DNA from: Dokdonella fugitiva
GTDB taxonomy: Bacteria > Pseudomonadota > Gammaproteobacteria > Xanthomonadales > Rhodanobacteraceae
NCBI RefSeq assembly: GCF_004342425.1
Contig: NZ_SLWQ01000008.1
Location: 62,001 to 126,000 of the forward strand
Reading direction: 5' to 3'
DNA: 64,000 nt
Shown here: positions 9,199 to 16,473 of the stretch, in pieces
How positions within the stretch are numbered: the first letter of the stretch is position 1
Layout: every line of letters starts with the position of its first letter
Position numbers and translations under genes: made by a program
The notes under the pieces: model-generated
The model's input: the letters and a program-made list of their open reading frames with translations, nothing else
Database searches by the model: none
Told to the model about the DNA's origin: nothing

Positions 9199-12100
9199 TC
9201 ATTCTTCGCAGCCGCGCGGCGAGGCCAGCGTGAGGCTCGCCGGCGAGAGGCCGGCGGGCAGCGGCAATTCGAGCGGCGCCTGCGCGCCTTCGAGCAGCAG
9301 CATCGAACGGTCGGCACTGGTCGCGATGCCGAGCGCGAGCACGGCGCCGGCAGGTACCGGTACCCACGCCGTCGCCCGTTCGGTGCCGTCGCGGGCGGTC
9401 GCGACCAGGCGCAGCTCGGGTATTGCATCGATATCGAGGCGCTCGACGCGGATACCGCTCGAGGCCTCGCCACGCGCGATGAGGACGACGTCCATCCCCG
9501 CCACCGGCGCCGTCCGCGCCAGGGTGAACACGTGCGTCGTGGCCAGGTCGAAGCGTCGTGCTTCGCCGCCCGCCGTGCCGCAGGCAAGCGCGTCCTCGCC
9601 GGCCGCGTCGGTTTCCGCGCCGTCGCCGTACGGCACGTCCATGCCGGTGCGGAAGATCACGATCGTGTCGTGATCGGTCGCGCTCGCGGGTGACGGGCCG
9701 CCGACGTCGACGGTGTAGTCGATCACGCCGATGGGCGCATCCACGCGCACCGGCGCGGTGACGACCCAGGTCAGCGTGCGGCCAGGCGGCAGGGCGACAC
9801 CGGTATCGTTCAACGCACCCGAGCCGCTCGCCTGGCAGACCGCGCCGCCACCGGCACCGTGGCAGGCCCAGCTCGTCGAAACCGTGTCGATCTGCGGCGG
9901 CGACACGTTCGTCACGCTGACGCCGGTCGCGGTGCCTTCGCCGTCGTTGGTCACGCGCACGAGGTAGGTGAGCAGCGTGCCGTAACGCACGTAGTCGCGA
10001 TTGTCGGTGACGCTCACCGTGAGATGCGGCACCGGCGGCGCGCAGGTCACGGCGACGTCGGTGATGTCCGCGCCCGCCAGCGTGCCGTTGCCGCCCGTGA
10101 CCGAACACAGCTGGGTCGGACCGTTAGGCTGCTGGCCGACGGTGACTTCGTAGGCGGTGAGGTCGTCGAGCGCCTGCGGGAACACGAACGAACCGTTACC
10201 CGGGATCGGCAGGTCGTTCGCGCCGTTCAGGCGCAGCACGAGACCGGAGCCGATCAGGCCGGAGACGTTGCCGCCGATCGTGTGCGTGTCGATCCCGAAG
10301 TTCGCGATCACCGTGCAGTCGGCGACGACGGCGTCGGTGGTGTAGACATCGCCCGCGAGGCTGCCCCCGCAGGTGCCGGCGACGTCGACGAGGTGATGGC
10401 TCGATGCGGGCGTGAGCGTGAAGCTCGTCGTCGCGCCATGGTCGACGGACTGCGGCGTCGACGGGCTGATCGTGCCGCTGCCGCTGCCCACGCTCGGCGT
10501 CACCGTGTGCGTGTCGATCGCGAAGGTCGCGACCACCGTGCAGTCGGCGTTCACTGCGTTCGTCGTGTAGACGTTGCCCGCGAGCGTGCCGCCGCAGGTG
10601 CCGCCGACCGGGGTCACGATGTGGTAGTTCGGGTCGGGCGCCAGCGTGAACGACGTCGTCGCGCCGTGGTCGACCGTCTGCGGCGTCGACGGGCTGATCG
10701 TGCCGTTGCCGCCGTCCACGCTCGGCGAGACCGTATGCGTGTCGATCGCGAAGCTCGCGATCACCGTGCAGTCGGCGACGACAGCGTTGGTCGTGTAGAC
10801 GTTGCCCGTGAGCGAGCCGCCGCAGGTACCCGTCACGCTACCCACGTGGTAGTTGGCTGCGGGTGCCAGCGTGAACGATGTCGTCGCGCCGTGGTCCACC
10901 GTCTGCGGCGTCGACGGACTGATCGTGCCGTTGCCGCCCGTCACGCTCGGGCTCACGGTGTGCGTGTCGATCGCGAAGCTCGCGATGACCGTGCAGTCCG
11001 CGTTGACCGCATTCGTCGTATAGACGTTACCGGCGAGGCTGCCACCACACGTACCGGTGACGTTGCCGACGTGGTAGTTCGCCGCGGGCGCCAGCGTGAA
11101 GCTCGTCGTCGCGCCGTGGTTCACCGTCTGCACCGTCGAGGGGCTGATCGTACCGTTGCCGCCGTTCACGCTCGGCGTCACCGTGTGCGTGTCGATCGCG
11201 AAGCTCGCGATGACCGTGCAGTCGGCGACGACGGCGCTGGTCGTGTACACGTTGCCGGCGAGGCTGCCGCCACACGTGCCGGTGACGTTGCCGACGTGGT
11301 AGTTCGCCGCGGGCGTCAGCGTGAAGCTCGTCGTCGCGCCGTGGTTCACCGTCTGCGCCGTCGACGGGCTGATCGTGCCGTTGCCGCCGGACACGCTCGG
11401 CGCCACCGTGTGCGTGTCGATCGCGAAGCTCGCGATGACCGTGCAGTCGGCGACGATCGCGCTGGTCGTGTACACGTTGCCGGCGAGGCTGCCGCCGCAG
11501 GTACCGGTGACATTGGCGACGTGGTAGTTCGCGGCCGGTGCCAGCGTGAAGCTCGTGGCGGACCCATGGTCGACCGTGACCGGCACCGCCGGGCTGATCG
11601 AGCCGTTGCCGCCGGAAACGCTCGGCACCACCACGTGCGTGTCGATGGCGAAGTTCGCGACGACCGTGCAATTGGCGACGACCGCATTGGTCGTGAACGT
11701 ATTGCCGGCCAGGTTGCCACCGCAGGTGCCGCCGACGCCGGCGATGTGATAGTTGGCCGCCGGACTCAGCGTGAAGCTCGTCGTCAAGCCGTTCGTGACG
11801 ACCTGCGGCGTCGATGGCGAGATCGTGCCGTTGCCGCTGCCGACGCTCGGCGTCACGACGAAGGTCGCCGGCGCGAACGTCGCGACGCAGGTGCGCGCGC
11901 CCGTCATCGCGACGGTCGTCGTCGGGTTCGCACCGCCGACACAGGCACCGCTCCATCCGCTGAACAGCCAGCCCGCATTCGGCGTCGCGGTGAGAGTCAC
12001 GGTCGGCTGCACTTCGCCGTCGTAGTACGCCGTGCAGCTGCCGGTGCAGTTGCTGATGCTGCCGATCGTCGGCGCCGGCGTCGCCGCGGCGGACGCGCTG

Positions 12101-13197
12101 CCACCGCCATCGATCGTCACGGTCAGCGGGGCCTGGCGGTACTCGACCGCGCCGATGTCGCAGTTGATGCCTTGCGGGCGCGTGAAACCGCGCTGGTCGG
12201 TCGTCTCGCACGAGCCGCCGCCCTGTTCGAGCAAGGGGCTGGTCGGTTGCGGCAGCTGGGTCGGCGTGGTGCCGCCGTTGTTGGCAAGCGCGCCGAGCAG
12301 CGTGTCGGTGCCGTTGGCGAGGTCGCTGGCGACATAGCCGGTGCCGTCGCCGCGCGTGCGCACGAGGTTGTGGCCGGCCGAAACGAGCCCACCGCCGAAC
12401 GCACCGTGCAGGTCCGGATTGGTCGGCGTGCCGCCGCCGGTGCTGCCGCCACTGACGACGCTACCCGAAAGATCGAGCACGGCCGCGGCGCTACCCTTGT
12501 AGACGTTGCCACCACTCTCGCCCGCGCTGTTCGAGGTGATCGTGCTCTGGCGGATCGAGGCCGTGCCGTCGTTGAAGCTGACGCCGCCACCGCTGCAGGC
12601 ATTGGCCGTGTTCGCGGTGATCGTGCTGTTGACGATCACCAGGCTCGACCCGTTCGTTTCGCTGCGGATCGCCCCGCCACCCGCGCAACCCGAATCCGTC
12701 ACCGCGTTGCCGTTGAGCGTGCTCGCGCGCAGCGTGAGCGAGCCTGCGTTGTAGACCGCACCGCCCGCATCACCGGCGCTGTTCGCCGTGAGCACCACGC
12801 CGTCGAGCGTGAGCCAACCGAGGTTCTGGATCGCGCCGCCGCGTCCACCCGAGCCGGCCGAGCCGTGCGTGAGCGTGAGGCCCGACACGTTGGCCGAAGC
12901 CCCGGCCGCGACCGTGAAGATGCGACCGGCGTTGCTGCCGTCGACGGTCAGCTGGTTCGCGCCGGGTCCAGTGATCGTAGTGCCGCTCGGGATCGCGATC
13001 GCGCCCGAGGTCAGGATGATCGTGCCGCTCACGCCGAACGTGACCGTGCCACCGGCGGCGACGACGGCGCGCAGGCTGCCCGCACCGCTGTCCGCGGTCG
13101 TCGTGACCGTGCCGGCCAGCAACGGTCCGGCGCCGAGCAGCAGCGCCAGGTTTGCGGCCATCCGCACGAGGCGGGTTCGATCCAATGTGCGATTCAT
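9199..13197 (-). CDS. Large secreted beta-helix protein with seven 75-residue repeats
   Basis: Secreted protein of 1,332 residues. Residues 1-29 are a signal peptide (MNRTLDRTRLVRMAANLALLLGAGPLLAG). Then come about 330 residues of Gly/Asn/Thr-rich parallel-beta-helix sequence of the choice-of-anchor-Q type. A repeat domain with FSGWSGAC follows, then seven units of about 75 residues with the pattern DTHTV.PSV.GGNGTISPS, HGATTSFTL.PAANYHV, TCGGSLAGNVYTT, ADCTVIASFAI; each unit has two Cys. After these come a lipid-or-sugar-binding-like beta domain and a DUF11-type domain (YVRYGTLLTYLVRVTNDGEGTATGVSVTNVSP). It is probably a surface or released adhesin-like protein. The start at 13197 follows AGGGGCAAGC and lies 16 bases after the GNAT stop, so the two may be cotranscribed. 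Confidence 0.82.
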   Translation of the reverse strand: MNRTLDRTRLVRMAANLALLLGAGPLLAGTVTTTADSGAGSLRAVVAAGGTVTFGVSGTIILTSGAIAIPSGTTITGPGANQLTVDGSNAGRIFTVAAGASANVSGLTLTHGSAGSGGRGGAIQNLGWLTLDGVVLTANSAGDAGGAVYNAGSLTLRASTLNGNAVTDSGCAGGGAIRSETNGSSLVIVNSTITANTANACSGGGVSFNDGTASIRQSTITSNSAGESGGNVYKGSAAAVLDLSGSVVSGGSTGGGTPTNPDLHGAFGGGLVSAGHNLVRTRGDGTGYVASDLANGTDTLLGALANNGGTTPTQLPQPTSPLLEQGGGSCETTDQRGFTRPQGINCDIGAVEYRQAPLTVTIDGGGSASAAATPAPTIGSISNCTGSCTAYYDGEVQPTVTLTATPNAGWLFSGWSGACVGGANPTTTVAMTGARTCVATFAPATFVVTPSVGSGNGTISPSTPQVVTNGLTTSFTLSPAANYHIAGVGGTCGGNLAGNTFTTNAVVANCTVVANFAIDTHVVVPSVSGGNGSISPAVPVTVDHGSATSFTLAPAANYHVANVTGTCGGSLAGNVYTTSAIVADCTVIASFAIDTHTVAPSVSGGNGTISPSTAQTVNHGATTSFTLTPAANYHVGNVTGTCGGSLAGNVYTTSAVVADCTVIASFAIDTHTVTPSVNGGNGTISPSTVQTVNHGATTSFTLAPAANYHVGNVTGTCGGSLAGNVYTTNAVNADCTVIASFAIDTHTVSPSVTGGNGTISPSTPQTVDHGATTSFTLAPAANYHVGSVTGTCGGSLTGNVYTTNAVVADCTVIASFAIDTHTVSPSVDGGNGTISPSTPQTVDHGATTSFTLAPDPNYHIVTPVGGTCGGTLAGNVYTTNAVNADCTVVATFAIDTHTVTPSVGSGSGTISPSTPQSVDHGATTSFTLTPASSHHLVDVAGTCGGSLAGDVYTTDAVVADCTVIANFGIDTHTIGGNVSGLIGSGLVLRLNGANDLPIPGNGSFVFPQALDDLTAYEVTVGQQPNGPTQLCSVTGGNGTLAGADITDVAVTCAPPVPHLTVSVTDNRDYVRYGTLLTYLVRVTNDGEGTATGVSVTNVSPPQIDTVSTSWACHGAGGGAVCQASGSGALNDTGVALPPGRTLTWVVTAPVRVDAPIGVIDYTVDVGGPSPASATDHDTIVIFRTGMDVPYGDGAETDAAGEDALACGTAGGEARRFDLATTHVFTLARTAPVAGMDVVLIARGEASSGIRVERLDIDAIPELRLVATARDGTERATAWVPVPAGAVLALGIATSADRSMLLLEGAQAPLELPLPAGLSPASLTLASPRGCEE
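10290..11867 (-). repeat. Seven tandem ~225-bp repeats inside the secreted repeat protein
   Basis: Seven consecutive units of about 225 bp (75 residues; one unit is 76). The middle copies are nearly identical at nucleotide level, for example in the segment coding HGATTSFTL and CGGSLAGNVYTT. The outer copies are more diverged, as expected for growth by unequal recombination in the middle. The copy number may be miscounted in a short-read assembly. Confidence 0.88.
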
Positions 13198-13213
13198 GAG
13201 TGCTTGCCCCTGT

Positions 13214-13735
13214 TCAAGCCGCCTTTTCCGCGCGCGGTGCACGCGGCCGGCGTTCCATCAATCGGTAGACCGGACCGCCTTCGTCGACGAACTCGAAGCC
13301 GTGACGCAGATACAGACGCTGCGCCGGATTGGCGTGCTCGACGTGGATCTGCATCGTGAGCGCATCCGCATCCGCCTCGCACGCGAGTGCCTCGAGCAGG
13401 CGCGTGCCGATGCCGCGGCCGCGATGCTCCGGCAGCAACGCGATGTCGATGATGTCGAGCGCGCCGGGCCGACGTTCGACGTAGAGTCGCCCGACGTCCT
13501 GCCCGTCGCAGGTCACGACGCGGAAGCGCGACGTGTCGTAGTTGCGCCAGTAGTCGGTGTGTTGCGCCACGTGCTGCATGCGGAGGAAGGACTCCAGCTG
13601 CGCCTCGCTCCAGCCGAGCGGGGCGAGTTCCTCGATGCGCGTGCCCGCGTAGATGCGATAGAGCAAGGCATCGTCATCGGCGCGCAGCTCGCGCAGGACG
13701 GGGTCCGGCGGCAATGGCGCGTCGGCTCTGCTCAC
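13214..13735 (-). CDS. GNAT-family N-acetyltransferase
   Basis: Protein of 173 residues from the GTG at 13735; a longer version starting at 13807 would add an Arg-rich, unlikely N-terminus. The acetyl-CoA-binding motif A is LPEHRGRGIGTRLLEAL (Q/R-x-x-G-x-G/A). Strand beta-4 reads IIDIALL, and the C-terminal part LYLRHGFEFVDEGGPVYRLME is typical of GNAT fold ends. The acceptor is unknown. It lies between the three tail-collar genes and the repeat-protein gene on the same strand, so it may acetylate one of those secreted proteins or simply travel with them. That link is context only. Confidence 0.85.
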   Translation of the reverse strand: MSRADAPLPPDPVLRELRADDDALLYRIYAGTRIEELAPLGWSEAQLESFLRMQHVAQHTDYWRNYDTSRFRVVTCDGQDVGRLYVERRPGALDIIDIALLPEHRGRGIGTRLLEALACEADADALTMQIHVEHANPAQRLYLRHGFEFVDEGGPVYRLMERRPRAPRAEKAA

Positions 13736-13867
13736 GGGCGAACCGGGAGGACGCGCACGGCCGCGGCGCACGGATCGACCGCGGGACACGGTCCGACCTC
13801 GCTGCATGGCACGACGCCGGTACCGGACATGTGGGTTTCGCCGATGGACGGTTCGGACATGCCGGCC

Positions 13868-14386
13868 TCAATTGCGCGCGGGGAAGATGCCTTCGAGGGC
13901 AATGCAGAAATTGACCACGGCATAGGGCTGCATGTTGTTGTGCGCAAAGCCATTGCCTGCCAGTCCCATGCTTTGCGGCGACAGCGACGTGGTCGGGCCG
14001 AGGCCACTGGCGTAGATGCTCTCCGCGCCCTGTGCGAACGACGAGTTCTCCGCATTCGCGCGGTCGGCGCGCGAGCCCTGCGCGCGGAGCTGATGGGTAT
14101 GTCCCGGCACCTGCTGCAAGGTGAGCGTGACGCTCTCGCTGCCGCCGCGCTCGCCGATGTCGCGCGGCGTCAGGCCCGGCCCCTGGCCCTGGTGCATCGG
14201 CGAGCGCGACCGCAGGTCGGGCAAGGCGAACGTGCTCGTGCCATTGCCGCCGTAGTACGTGCCGAGCAGGGAGAACAACGCGCTGTTCTGGCTGATCGAC
14301 ATGACCTGGCCGCTGCACGTGGCCCACCGGCGCGGGGCGAACGTGCAACCGAAAATGCGGATTTCACCGAGGAAGGGCTGGGTCAT
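13868..14386 (-). CDS. Phage-tail-collar domain protein (Mdp-like), third of three
   Basis: Protein of 172 residues with the tail-collar fold. Motifs are MTQPFLGEIRIFGCTFAPRR, WATCSGQVMSISQNSALFSLLGTYYGG, the NGTSTFALPDLR core, LGERGGSESVTL, a histidine motif GHTHQL, and an end CIALEGIFPARN. It is like 'microcystin-dependent protein' (Mdp) sequences. Unlike phage fibres it is short and has no phage neighbours. Three paralogues in tandem, all on the minus strand and about 10 bases apart, suggest subunits of one hetero-oligomeric fibre or particle. A role is not established. It is the most distal of the three in transcription order. Confidence 0.88.
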   Translation of the reverse strand: MTQPFLGEIRIFGCTFAPRRWATCSGQVMSISQNSALFSLLGTYYGGNGTSTFALPDLRSRSPMHQGQGPGLTPRDIGERGGSESVTLTLQQVPGHTHQLRAQGSRADRANAENSSFAQGAESIYASGLGPTTSLSPQSMGLAGNGFAHNNMQPYAVVNFCIALEGIFPARN

Positions 14387-14395
14387 GGCCGGCGC

Positions 14396-14914
14396 TCAGT
14401 TGCGGGAAGGAAAGACGCCGTAGAGGGCGATCACGAAATTGATGCAGAGGAACGGGTGCATGTTCGGATGCGGCTGGTTGCCGCCCACGGACGTGACCTG
14501 CTGCGACGCCATCTGCACCGGATTGCCCGTGTCGTGCGTGTACACGTCCGCCTCGCCGGAACCGAGCATGTTCCCTCCGGGCAAGTTCGTGCGCGTGCCG
14601 TCGCGCGCGACGTTGAGGGAGTGCTGGTGAGGCGGCATCTGCGGCACCGACAGCGTAACCGTCTCGACACCGGCCCTCTCGCCGAGCGTGTAGGACGACA
14701 GCCCTGCCCCGGTGCCGCGATGCAGCGGCAGGCGGCCACGCAGGTCGGGCAGTGCGAACGTCGTCTGGCCGTCCCCACCATAAGTGGTGCCGATCAGCGC
14801 GAACAGTGCGTCATACTCCGATATCGCAAGCAGCTGGCCGTTGCAGGCCGCCCACCCGGCTGGCGTGAACGAAAAGCCGACCATGCGGATTTCACCGAGG
14901 AAAGGTTGGGACAT
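14396..14914 (-). CDS. Phage-tail-collar domain protein (Mdp-like), second of three
   Basis: Paralogue of 172 residues with the same order of motifs: MSQPFLGEIRMVGFSFTPAG, WAACNGQLLAISEYDALFALIGTTYGG, GQTTFALPDLRGRLP, LGERAGVETVTL, PPHQHSL, and FVIALYGVFPSRN at the end. The histidine pair (H-Q-H) sits where trimeric tail fibres often bind metal; this is family knowledge, not shown here. It ends 9 bases before the third gene and starts 9 bases after the first, so the three are transcribed together. No signal peptide is present, so export, if any, would need a dedicated route. Confidence 0.88.
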   Translation of the reverse strand: MSQPFLGEIRMVGFSFTPAGWAACNGQLLAISEYDALFALIGTTYGGDGQTTFALPDLRGRLPLHRGTGAGLSSYTLGERAGVETVTLSVPQMPPHQHSLNVARDGTRTNLPGGNMLGSGEADVYTHDTGNPVQMASQQVTSVGGNQPHPNMHPFLCINFVIALYGVFPSRN

Positions 14915-14923
14915 GGCGCGTGC

Positions 14924-15436
14924 TCAGTTGCGGGACGGGAAGACGCCCACCAGGGCGATCGCGAAATTGAGGGTCAGGTACGGCTGCAGGTTGGAATGCG
15001 GTGCGCCGCTCCCGCTGCCCCCTGTCAGGGTGGCGGAAAACGTCTGCGTAGCACCTGCACGGTAGGGCTTGGTCGTCGCCGGCGTGGCCAGCAACGCATT
15101 GGATGGCCCGCCCAACGGGACTGCGCTCGTGGCGGCCAGTCCATGCTGATGCGACGGAATTTCGTTGATTGTCAACGCGTGCGATTCGGTGCCGCCGAGC
15201 TCGCCGAGCGACCGGGAGGTGAGGCCGGGGCCTTGCCCCGCGTGCATGGGCACGCGCGATTGCATGTTCGGCAGGGCGAAGTTCGTCGTCCCGTTGCCGC
15301 CGTAGATCGTCCCGAGCAGGGAGAACAGTGCCGCGTTCTGGTTGATCGGCAGGATCTGTCCGTTGCACATCGCCCAGCCGCGCGGAGCGAAGTCGAACGG
15401 GAACATGCGGATCTCGCTCATGAACGGCGTCGTCAT
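14924..15436 (-). CDS. Phage-tail-collar domain protein (Mdp-like), first of three
   Basis: First gene of the tail-collar trio, 170 residues from the ATG at 15436, which has AGGGGAC nine bases before it. Motifs are MTTPFMSEIRMFPFDFAPRG, WAMCNGQILPINQNAALFSLLGTIYGG, TTNFALPNMQSRVP, LGELGGTESHAL, PSHQHGL and FAIALVGVFPSRN. A Ser/Gly-rich insertion before the C-terminal motif distinguishes it from its two paralogues. The 146-base region between it and the divergent DUF6916 gene must hold the operon promoter. The shared tail-collar plus DUF6916 neighbourhood hints at a functional connection. Confidence 0.88.
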   Translation of the reverse strand: MTTPFMSEIRMFPFDFAPRGWAMCNGQILPINQNAALFSLLGTIYGGNGTTNFALPNMQSRVPMHAGQGPGLTSRSLGELGGTESHALTINEIPSHQHGLAATSAVPLGGPSNALLATPATTKPYRAGATQTFSATLTGGSGSGAPHSNLQPYLTLNFAIALVGVFPSRN

Positions 15437-15582
15437 CGGTATTGTCCCCTGTGCCACTGCCCGGCAGAACGTCCGAACCCGTGCATGGTAGGCGCTGTGC
15501 AGGCGCCAACTCAAGCGCGCGCGATTGCGCGGCTGCGCCGGGGCGGATTAGACTCGACGGCGTTCAAGGGGAGTCGAACACC

Positions 15583-15996
15583 ATGCCGCAGCGCCGCCGT
15601 TTCCTGCTCCAGCTCGGTGCCGCATCGGTCGCGTTGTCGCTCGGCAAGGCAGGCGAGGTGCTGGCCGCCGCCCCGGCGTCGGCGCCCGCAGCAGCCGACT
15701 TCAGCGTGTCCGCATTCGCGCCCATGGTCGGGCGGCCCTTCAAGCTCGTGCGCGACGGCGCCTCGGCGGACCTGCGCCTGGCGCGTGTCGTCCCGCTGAA
15801 GAACGCGCAAGGCCATGCCGACGAGAAGCGCGCGCGCGAACGCTGCTTCACGCTCGTGTTCCGCAGCGAGCAACCGTCCGCGCTCGAGGAAGGCATCTAC
15901 GAGTTCAGCACCGCGGGCAGGCCCGCCTTCAGTGCGTTCATGTCGCCGATCCTCGGCGACAAGCGCAGCTACCAGGTCGTCTTCAGCCAGGTCTGA
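15583..15996 (+). CDS. Tat-exported DUF6916-family protein
   Basis: Protein of 137 residues. It begins MPQRRRFLLQLGAASVALSLG, a twin-arginine-type signal with a hydrophobic core, and is cut probably after VLAAAPASA. The mature region of about 105 residues matches the second DUF6916 protein next door: F.PMVGRPFKLV, LTLVFRS, EGIYEFS, FMSPILG and SYQVVFSQV. Function is unknown. It is divergent from the three tail-collar genes and convergent with its paralogue, the two stop codons touching. GGGGAG lies before the ATG at 15583. Export and proximity suggest work with the tail-collar proteins outside the cytosol. Confidence 0.75.
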   Translation: MPQRRRFLLQLGAASVALSLGKAGEVLAAAPASAPAAADFSVSAFAPMVGRPFKLVRDGASADLRLARVVPLKNAQGHADEKRARERCFTLVFRSEQPSALEEGIYEFSTAGRPAFSAFMSPILGDKRSYQVVFSQV

Positions 15997-16305
15997 TCAG
16001 GCCGCGCCGATCGCGCGGTTGAAACACGCCTCGTACACGACCTGCCCGCCCTCGATGCCGATCGGCACGAGGAAGATCTGGCGCACGGGTTCACCGTCGA
16101 ACACGACGTCGTACAACCCCTGCTGCGGCGCGCCGTCGGCACGGAACAACAGCGCGAACTGCTCGTAGCCCTGCCGTTCGCGGCGCTCCTCGACGTCGCT
16201 GAGCACGCCCGCGCGTTCGCCGCCGCCGTCCTCCGGTTGCGCGATCAGCCGGCACGGGCGGCCGGCCAGCGCAGCGAAATCCTCATGGCGCATCGATGCA
16301 GTCAT
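15997..16305 (-). CDS. Second DUF6916-family protein, no signal peptide
   Basis: Protein of 102 residues from the ATG at 16305, with AGGAG eight bases upstream. It aligns with the exported DUF6916 protein on the other strand: F..LAGRPCRLI, FALLFRADG, QGLYDVVFDG, FLVPIG and VVYEACFN. It has no signal peptide, so this copy is cytosolic. The stop codons of the two genes together form TGATCA with no base between them. Function is unknown. Its own promoter must lie in the 118 bases before the pnp terminator. Confidence 0.75.
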   Translation of the reverse strand: MTASMRHEDFAALAGRPCRLIAQPEDGGGERAGVLSDVEERRERQGYEQFALLFRADGAPQQGLYDVVFDGEPVRQIFLVPIGIEGGQVVYEACFNRAIGAA

Positions 16306-16423
16306 CACGGCAACTCCTCACGGGATGAAGTCTAGCAGGCACGTGCGGGCGCGCTTGCTCGACGATCGAGGGAGCGCGGCCGCGGCTGGCGCCCCTCCGC
16401 GCGTGATCGCCGACGCAGGAACG

Positions 16424-16452
16424 AAAAAGGCGGGCACGAGGCCCGCCTTTTC
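16424..16452 (-). terminator. Rho-independent terminator after pnp (also readable in the other direction)
   Basis: A 7-bp stem, GGCGGGC (16429-16435) and GCCCGCC (16441-16447) with loop ACGAG, is flanked by five A on the left and four T on the right. On the minus strand the stem is followed by TTTTT, 22 bases after the pnp stop. It can also stop transcription from the left. Confidence 0.88.
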
Positions 16453-16473
16453 CGGTACGAATGGAACCGATGA

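Noticed and set aside
10290..11867. Possible CRISPR array from the regular 225-bp period
   Set aside because: Period is too long, the repeats are coding in frame, and no cas gene is near.
9859..13359. Open reading frame of 1,166 codons on the plus strand opposite the repeat protein
   Set aside because: Arg-rich, no domain, antisense to a gene with clear signal peptide and repeats. It exists because of high GC content in the third codon position.
13868..15436. Prophage remnant, because of three tail-collar genes
   Set aside because: No other phage genes, integrase, att sites or change in base composition; the three genes look like a stable paralogue set.
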